Part shown: positions 7,355-11,647 of the stretch, in pieces
Layout: every line of letters starts with the position of its first letter
Position numbering within the stretch: the first letter of the stretch is position 1
Source: Methanomicrobiales archaeon
Lineage (GTDB): Archaea > Halobacteriota > Methanomicrobia > Methanomicrobiales > Methanospirillaceae
Direction: 5' to 3'
Length of the DNA: 13,637 bases
NCBI GenBank assembly: GCA_012798365.1
Contig: JAAZNH010000104.1
Location: 1 to 13,637, forward strand
Program-made: the position numbers and the translations under genes
The notes under the pieces: generated by a model
What the model was told of the DNA's origin: nothing
The model's database searches: none
Seen by the model: only the letters and a program-made list of their open reading frames with translations

Positions 7355-7356
7355 GG
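7316..7356. repeat. 41-base near-identical repeat, copy in EFR1-a
   Basis: Partner of the repeat at 4877-4917; the single difference is C versus G at 7346/4907. Same orientation in both copies. Confidence 0.85.
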
Positions 7357-7445
7357 ATTCTCAACCTGTTTTCTTTTTTCCCCGTCATCATGCCGTTCAT
7401 ACGATACGTTTGGATGGTTTTTCCTTCCTGTTCTTCCTGTCTGAT
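7355..7445 (-). other. Intergenic gap inside the operon, nothing decisive
   Basis: This 91-base spacer separates the methyltransferase and EFR1-a genes. On the minus strand it is purine-rich near the start (GGAAGAACAGGAAGGAAAAACC) and holds the ribosome site of EFR1-a at its end. A weak GTATCGTATG stretch near 7398-7407 could be a poor internal promoter; no clear TATA box or hairpin terminator is visible. The genes on either side may therefore be partly uncoupled, but co-transcription remains the simpler reading. Confidence 0.4.
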
Positions 7446-8240
7446 TCATTTTCCCCCGTCCTTTGGCGACCTGTCCCCCGTGCTTTTTTGCCCCACGATG
7501 AAATAGTTCACCTCGGTTCCTAACGGATTCTGCACGTGCGTCTCCAGAATCTGGAAATCGCCCCGTTTCATATACTCATCCAGTTCTGACATCCTGAAAA
7601 ACTTCATAAACGGAATAATTCTGGTTTTTACCAGGAACGATACCAGGAACGAGATACCCGATTTCCTTTCACCCATACATGCTGTCGCCGTGACAAGATA
7701 TCCGCCCGGTTTCAGTAGTCCGTTCAGCCTCTGGATGACCACAAGGGTATCTTCAAAGAAATGAAGAATGTTGAATGCGACGATAACATCGAATGATTCC
7801 TGTTCCAGTTGTTCGTCGAAGATGGTCGCCTGCATGAAATGAACATTCCCGATGCCCTGCGATGTCGCTTTATTCTTTGCAGCATCGATCATGGCGGATG
7901 AGATATCGATGCCCCGGACCACCCCCGCCCTGCCGGCAAATACCATGGCATCTGTTCCGGTTGCACACCCAAAGTCGAGGATGCAGTCGCCTTGTTTGAG
8001 ATATTTTTCTGTGTTCGCAAGAGTCCTCGAATGTGTCTCTTCAAAATCCTTGGCCTGCTGGTCAAAGTTCTGGGCGATCATATCCCAGAACATCTCGGAG
8101 GTATTTGTCTGCCGGGCACCTTTGCCCCGGACCAGGTATCCTGCCCAGTTTTTCAGGATGGTTATGATTAATGACAGTGCGTTGACCTGATCCCGTAATG
8201 TAAGCGTATTTTGGGTTTTGTCTACGACATGTTCTGTCAT
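7446..8240 (-). CDS. Class I SAM-dependent methyltransferase, substrate unknown
   Basis: 264 residues. SAM-binding motif I is LDFGCATGTDA (88-98), the acidic residue of motif II is in GIDISSAMI (110-118), and FDVIVAFNILHFFED (150-164) with LKPGGYL (176-182) are motifs IV-VI of the Rossmann-fold group. The first 60 residues (LSLIITILKNWAGYL, then FWDMIAQNFDQQAKDFEE) are an amphipathic cap that may bind substrate. It lacks the conserved cysteines of arsenite methyltransferases as far as can be judged, so an ArsM role is unlikely despite the neighbouring ArsR domain. The start lies two bases after the stop of the regulator gene, with GGAGAAGG inside that gene's end, which points to translational coupling. 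Candidates include small-molecule or lipid-head methylation. Confidence 0.85.
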   Translation of the reverse strand: MTEHVVDKTQNTLTLRDQVNALSLIITILKNWAGYLVRGKGARQTNTSEMFWDMIAQNFDQQAKDFEETHSRTLANTEKYLKQGDCILDFGCATGTDAMVFAGRAGVVRGIDISSAMIDAAKNKATSQGIGNVHFMQATIFDEQLEQESFDVIVAFNILHFFEDTLVVIQRLNGLLKPGGYLVTATACMGERKSGISFLVSFLVKTRIIPFMKFFRMSELDEYMKRGDFQILETHVQNPLGTEVNYFIVGQKSTGDRSPKDGGK

Positions 8241-8242
8241 GG

Positions 8243-9136
8243 TCAGTCCTTCTCCACTATGGTCTGTTCATCCATCCCGCTGAGCGGGTCGGCAGCGATT
8301 ATCCGTCGGAGCAGCTCTCCGCCTACGTTTGGATCTGCGGTATCCTCTGCATCGAGCGAGACTTCGGCCATGACCCGTACTCCCCGCGCCGTCAGGGCTT
8401 TGTTGATCTCGGGCAGTGCCTCGCCGGGCTGGTTGCTGCAGGTCGAGAAGATGACTGCCATCTTTCCCTCGCAGCCAAAAAGTGCTGCAACCGCAGCATT
8501 GATGGCCGGTGCCGGCTTCCATGCCCAGACCGGTGACCCGATGATGAGGAGGTCATAGTCCGAGACATCGATCATTTCCGGCTCGATCGGATCATGGGCC
8601 AACTTCCGGGATCGCAGGACGCCTTTGGTGTAGGCGGTAAAATTCGAGTACGGAACTTTTGTTCTGACCTCGATGAGGTCGCATCCGCTTGCGCTTCGGA
8701 TGGCCTCGGCAACGCGCCGGGTGATACCGGAGTAGGAGTAGTAAATGACACAGGCCCGGACATTCCGGTTGCGGGTGGATTTGCGTACCAGTTCGCGGCC
8801 GCAGTTCTCCATCACGCTTGCATACATGAGCTCGAAATTTTTCCGGAACTCCATGATGTTCTCGCGGTTGATGGTGTAGTACACGTAGAACCCTTCCCGA
8901 CGGGAATCCACAATGCCCTCGCTTTTGAGGGTTTTCAGGTGCTGGGAAACCGCCGGCTGGGAAATCCCAAGCCTGCCCGCGAGTTCAGAAACCCCGAGAG
9001 AGCCGGTCGTGTCGGTTGCCAGCAGGTAGATGATCTGGAGGCGGGTGAGATCGCCAAGAGCTTTGAATGATCCGGCCATGACTGGCACTATCTCGCAGAG
9101 TTTGTTGCAGACAGTACACTTATTGCAGGGTTCCAT
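8243..9136 (-). CDS. Fusion regulator: Cys4 segment, ArsR winged helix and flavodoxin
   Basis: 297 residues with three parts. Residues 4-14 hold C4, C7, C10 and C14 in a CX2CX2CX3C spacing, the pattern of a ferredoxin [4Fe-4S] half-site. Residues 23-97 are an ArsR-type winged helix: ALGDLTRLQIIYLL, recognition helix around SQPAVSQHLKTLKSEG (59-74), then the wing REGFYVYYTI. Residues 127-285 are a flavodoxin with FMN loop YSYSGITRRV (133-142) and GSPVWAWKPAPA (200-211). ArsR proteins repress by binding DNA as dimers and let go on binding metal or on oxidation. Here the sensing parts would be the cysteines and the flavin. The gene is first in the operon and its start lies in a cluster of inverted repeats, so self-regulation is likely. 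No ribosome site precedes the ATG; the transcript is probably leaderless. The split of the fusion is not a frameshift, as the reading is continuous. Confidence 0.93.
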   Translation of the reverse strand: MEPCNKCTVCNKLCEIVPVMAGSFKALGDLTRLQIIYLLATDTTGSLGVSELAGRLGISQPAVSQHLKTLKSEGIVDSRREGFYVYYTINRENIMEFRKNFELMYASVMENCGRELVRKSTRNRNVRACVIYYSYSGITRRVAEAIRSASGCDLIEVRTKVPYSNFTAYTKGVLRSRKLAHDPIEPEMIDVSDYDLLIIGSPVWAWKPAPAINAAVAALFGCEGKMAVIFSTCSNQPGEALPEINKALTARGVRVMAEVSLDAEDTADPNVGGELLRRIIAADPLSGMDEQTIVEKD

Positions 9137-9142
9137 GTTGCT

Positions 9143-9181
9143 GTATAAGTGTTTGCTTATACACTTATATGCATTGTGTAT
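9143..9181 (-). promoter_or_regulatory. Promoter and probable operator of the regulator operon
   Basis: Three overlapping inverted repeats lie directly upstream of the ATG at 9136. GTATAAG (9143-9149) pairs with CTTATAC (9156-9162); TATAAGTG (9144-9151) pairs with CACTTATA (9162-9169); ATACAC (9159-9164) pairs with GTGTAT (9176-9181). On the minus strand the same bases contain TATA-like GCATATAAG (centre about 9168) and TGTATAAG (centre about 9160), which would put the transcript start between about 9143 and 9135. A dimeric winged-helix protein bound here would cover the TATA box and the start site. That the encoded ArsR domain is the ligand is inference. Confidence 0.7.
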
Positions 9182-9247
9182 AGCATCCGCTCATACTTCC
9201 TTGCCGCTCTCGAAAACCCCGTGCATGCGGGAATTAAAAGGGACGAA

Positions 9248-9442
9248 TCAGGTCTTCCGGCCGATCTTGTGGGTCTTCGGGTCAACCTGGTACGCTGTCG
9301 GGCGATCGATCAGGTTTAAGGAATTGACATTCATGTCAATCAGGTCCTGGAAGTTGTAGGTTTCATACTTCACCGCTCCGCTGTCATTCCACATGACCAC
9401 GATTCCTTCCTCCACTTTTTTGGTACCAACAACATCGAACAT
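9248..9442 (-). CDS. Small protein of unknown function, 64 residues
   Basis: Not recognised. The sequence is balanced and mostly soluble, with VVMWNDSGAVKYETYNF, a helix-like NFQDLIDMNVNSLNLID and a basic tail HKIGRKT; there is no signal peptide, cysteine or membrane segment. Codon use matches the neighbours (GTC, GAC, AAG, CCG, CGG), which supports a real gene. No ribosome site precedes the ATG, but an AT-rich GTTAAT on the minus strand near 9466-9472 sits about 27 bases upstream, the spacing expected for a leaderless transcript. It lies between the GyrI-like gene (88 bases away) and the redox operon (111 bases away), on the same strand as both. A chance ORF cannot be excluded. Confidence 0.55.
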   Translation of the reverse strand: MFDVVGTKKVEEGIVVMWNDSGAVKYETYNFQDLIDMNVNSLNLIDRPTAYQVDPKTHKIGRKT

Positions 9443-9517
9443 ACATTCCGATGGGAATACCGGGGGATTAACGTTTCGTTTACGGCAGGTTATGTGCGCG
9501 ATGTTCCGGCGATTTCG

Positions 9518-9523
9518 AAAAAA
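9518..9523 (-). terminator. T-tract after the GyrI-like gene
   Basis: On the minus strand six T follow GCGGCAG eight bases after the stop of the GyrI-like gene. A CTGCCGT about 40 bases further on could pair with GCGGCAG, but the loop is long. The T-run alone is the better argument for a transcript end here. Confidence 0.35.
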
Positions 9524-9530
9524 CTGCCGC

Positions 9531-10010
9531 TCATCCCACCGGAATGAAAATTTCGGTCACGATCTCTTCCGGAGGTACTTCCAGGGGATCATTCGGGTAC
9601 ATTTCCCGGATCGGCCCGGTTACTGAGAGCCCCCGTTCCTGCATCCAGGCAAAGGCCGCGAGGTATGTTGGCTCGCAGGTTTCGTACGGTCCTTTATGCA
9701 CGGTATGCACCATCCTGCCCCCGGGCAGCGTGTAGCGCCGGATATCCCCGCTGCCGGTTGCCGGTCCGGCAACCGGCCAGCAGATCTCGACCCGGGCCGT
9801 CCCGTTTGCACAGGCTGTTTTGACGGCCTCAGGAGACTGTTCATGGCAGTTGAAGATCGGGGGCCCGGCTATCGGGAGGTTCTTCTCCATCATGTAGTTG
9901 AGGATGTTCATCAGGAGTTCCGGGATCAGGGCATAGGTCCCGGTCTTTTCCGTTCCCAGAACATCGATGGGAGCTACATCAGCGAGCGTGATTTCCGGCT
10001 GGTCTGTCAT
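9531..10010 (-). CDS. GyrI-like (AraC effector-binding domain) small-molecule binding protein
   Basis: 159 residues covering one GyrI-like/SOUL-fold domain and nothing else. The family signature is the C-terminal half: GGRMVHTVHKGPYE (97-110), YLAAFAWMQERGL (116-128), GPIREMYPNDP (132-142) and the final strand VTEIFIPV. The N-terminal repeat of the fold begins at LADVAPIDVLGTE. Such stand-alone domains bind hydrophobic or cationic small molecules; some hydrolyse or sequester toxins and none is known to bind DNA by itself. Two Cys (C55, C67) and a CEP at 112 are present but have no assigned role. There is no ribosome site; CTTAATAC centred about 26 bases before the ATG suggests a leaderless transcript. 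It follows RuBisCO on the same strand, but two T-tracts between them argue for separate transcripts. Confidence 0.88.
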   Translation of the reverse strand: MTDQPEITLADVAPIDVLGTEKTGTYALIPELLMNILNYMMEKNLPIAGPPIFNCHEQSPEAVKTACANGTARVEICWPVAGPATGSGDIRRYTLPGGRMVHTVHKGPYETCEPTYLAAFAWMQERGLSVTGPIREMYPNDPLEVPPEEIVTEIFIPVG

Positions 10011-10032
10011 ACAAAAACACCGGCCTGCTGCG

Positions 10033-10039
10033 TATTAAG
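10033..10039 (-). promoter_or_regulatory. TATA-like box of the GyrI-like gene
   Basis: CTTAATAC on the minus strand is centred 26 bases before the ATG at 10010, with no ribosome site between. The spacing is that of an archaeal TATA box serving a leaderless mRNA. Confidence 0.45.
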
Positions 10040-10065
10040 AATCCGGCCTGCAGGGTGTGAAAGTG

Positions 10066-10073
10066 AAAAAAAA
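10066..10073 (-). terminator. Second T-tract downstream of RuBisCO
   Basis: Eight T on the minus strand, just after a 10-base perfect palindrome CGGGATCCCG at 10078-10087. Together with the nearer T-run it would make a robust transcript end between RuBisCO and the GyrI-like gene. Confidence 0.5.
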
Positions 10074-10114
10074 GATCCGGGATCCCGAACCTGTTTACTG
10101 TGGTCGTGACAGGG

Positions 10115-10121
10115 AAAAAAA
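10115..10121 (-). terminator. T-tract at the end of the RuBisCO gene
   Basis: Seven T on the minus strand begin three bases after the TAA stop. No hairpin is needed for archaeal termination at such a tract. Confidence 0.55.
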
Positions 10122-10123
10122 GA

Positions 10124-11416
10124 TTATACCGGTTTGTAGTGGCCCCACTTGCCGAGGGCTTCCTTGAGTTCTTTTGCCTTCTTTGCTTTCTCTTCAAGGC
10201 TGACTCCCTCTTCCCAGGCTTCCATTGCCTGTATGGTAGCTTTTGCCCCGGCACGGGTTCCTTTCGGGTGGCCGTGAATGCCGCCGGAAACCAGCAGGAC
10301 CATCTCGGTGCCATAGATGCTGAGGACTTCCGGAACAAGGCCGGGATGCAGGCCGCCGGACGAGACCGGGAATGCGCTCTTGATCTTCCCCCAGTCCTGC
10401 TCAAGGAGCATGCCTTCGACCGCTTCGGTCTTCTTCTCGCGCAGGAGGTTTGCCAGGGCAACCGACTCCTTGCGGGAACCGGTCAGTTTCCCGACCGCGG
10501 TGCCGGTGTGGATCTGCGAGACCCCGACAAGGCGCATCATCTTGGCAAGGAACTGCATCGTAACCCCGTGCTTCTTGTTCCGGTCAAACGCCGCGTGCAT
10601 GGCACGGTGGGCGTGGATGGCAAGGCCGAGATCCGAGCAGTAGTCCCGCATGGTCATCACGCTGGCGGTGCCGGCAACAACCACATCGATCATGCAGTAG
10701 TTCCAGCCATTCTCCGCAAGCAGGTCGGCACGCTTCTTCATCGTCTCGACATCCGCAGTGATGTTGAGGAACGCCGACTTCTTCTCCCCGGTCTCCTGCT
10801 CGGCCTTGTCGCGGAGTTTTGTCATGTACTTGACGCGATCATCAAACCGGTTGAAAGAGACGGAAGTCAGGTTCTCGTCATCCTTGACAAAATCAAATCC
10901 TCCCATCCAGGTCTCGTACCCGACTTCCGCATGCTCTTTTGCAGAGAACCCGATCTTGGGTTTTGGCACCGCGCCGGTCAGCGGGCGCTTTGGTACCTTC
11001 ATCAGCTTGCGTATCCCGGCATTGCCAAAGTGCGGGCCTTTGAAATGTTTCAGGTATGCCTGCGGGAGCGCGACATCGATGAGCCGCAGGTTCCTGACCG
11101 CCTTCATCCCAAAGATGTTACCGGCAATACCCGAGAGGAGCTGGACGGCATTGCCCTCCTCCCAGAGGTCGAGCGGGTACGCGATCCGGACAACATTGCC
11201 TTCGATATCAAACGCTGTTGCCTGCAGTTTCTTCATCCGCGGCGGCATCGTGTGCAGCGTGGTCCAGGTCCCGGTCGAACTCTCCGATGCAATCCGGCCG
11301 GCAGCCTCTTTACCGCTGATCCCGGCTGCTGGCTCGAAATAGAAGAGACAGACCAGTTCGTCCTTTCCCGGCTCATAGTTCAGGTTCACAAATTCCTTGT
11401 ACCAGTCAATTGCCAT
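10124..11416 (-). CDS. rbcL: Form III (archaeal) ribulose-1,5-bisphosphate carboxylase/oxygenase
   Basis: 430 residues, the usual length for methanogen form III enzymes. Catalytic residues are all present: E45 and T50-W51 in ESSTGTW, N100 in GNIFG, K152/K154 in PKPKIG, the carbamylated K178 with D180 and E181 in GGFDFVKDDE, H269/R271/H274 in HAHRAMH, H303 and loop-6 K310 in HTGTAVGKLTG, and S353 with GG in VSSGGLHPG. The enzyme carboxylates ribulose bisphosphate to two 3-phosphoglycerates. In archaea it acts in nucleotide (AMP) salvage or, where phosphoribulokinase is present as in Methanospirillum, in the reductive hexulose-phosphate pathway. Neither an AMP phosphorylase, a ribose-bisphosphate isomerase nor a phosphoribulokinase gene is in this window, so the pathway cannot be told from context. 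The ATG is preceded by AGGA, and a TATA box TTTTTATA lies at 11448-11455. Confidence 0.97.
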   Translation of the reverse strand: MAIDWYKEFVNLNYEPGKDELVCLFYFEPAAGISGKEAAGRIASESSTGTWTTLHTMPPRMKKLQATAFDIEGNVVRIAYPLDLWEEGNAVQLLSGIAGNIFGMKAVRNLRLIDVALPQAYLKHFKGPHFGNAGIRKLMKVPKRPLTGAVPKPKIGFSAKEHAEVGYETWMGGFDFVKDDENLTSVSFNRFDDRVKYMTKLRDKAEQETGEKKSAFLNITADVETMKKRADLLAENGWNYCMIDVVVAGTASVMTMRDYCSDLGLAIHAHRAMHAAFDRNKKHGVTMQFLAKMMRLVGVSQIHTGTAVGKLTGSRKESVALANLLREKKTEAVEGMLLEQDWGKIKSAFPVSSGGLHPGLVPEVLSIYGTEMVLLVSGGIHGHPKGTRAGAKATIQAMEAWEEGVSLEEKAKKAKELKEALGKWGHYKPV

Positions 11417-11447
11417 AGCTGTTCCTGTACCAGTAAAGGACGGGCGG

Positions 11448-11455
11448 TATAAAAA
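11448..11455 (-). promoter_or_regulatory. TATA box of the RuBisCO gene
   Basis: TTTTTATA followed by CC on the minus strand, centred about 35 bases before the ATG. The predicted start near 11426 leaves a leader of about ten bases that would just hold the AGGA ribosome site (11423-11426). Confidence 0.65.
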
Positions 11456-11481
11456 GGTACACCCCCTGCCGGTGGAGTACC
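11456..11481. repeat. Inverted repeat flush against the RuBisCO TATA box
   Basis: GGTACACC (11456-11463) and GGAGTACC (11474-11481) are inverted with one mismatch, separated by ten bases. The left arm touches the TATA box, in the place of the BRE. This is a plausible site for a regulator of RuBisCO; no protein can be assigned. Confidence 0.4.
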
Positions 11482-11536
11482 CGGGGATTTTTGCCGCTAT
11501 TGCAGATTATTACAACGGGACTGGTCCGGTGTAAAA

Positions 11537-11543
11537 GTATAAA
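11537..11543 (+). promoter_or_regulatory. Probable TATA box of the PAS sensor gene
   Basis: GTATAAA within AAAAGTATAAACC. The expected start near 11565 would give a leader of about 80 bases. The rest of the 231-base gap between the two divergent genes holds the RuBisCO promoter, this box, the 10-base palindrome ACCGGCCGGT at 11595-11604 and the ribosome site at 11632; nothing resembling an RNA gene was seen. Confidence 0.55.
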
Positions 11544-11647
11544 CCATTGAGTATCAAATTGAAGAGAACGCACGGCAGCACTCTTACCGCTCCGACCGGC
11601 CGGTTGCGGTTATGCCTGCCTGGACATTCCAGGAGACTTTTTGCCCC

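Noticed and set aside
7446..8240. Arsenite methyltransferase (ArsM) because of the adjoining ArsR domain
   Set aside because: The ArsR fold is used by many non-arsenic regulators, no arsenic efflux or reductase gene is present, and the cysteine pattern of ArsM is not seen.
9191..9240. A hairpin terminator around CCCGTGCATGCGGG
   Set aside because: Only four base pairs can form with a six-base loop and no T-tract follows on the minus strand where one would be needed.
10100..11452. A 450-codon plus-strand open frame across the RuBisCO gene
   Set aside because: It is the exact antisense of a gene with complete catalytic motifs; the length comes from GC-rich codon bias, and the protein has no recognisable domain.
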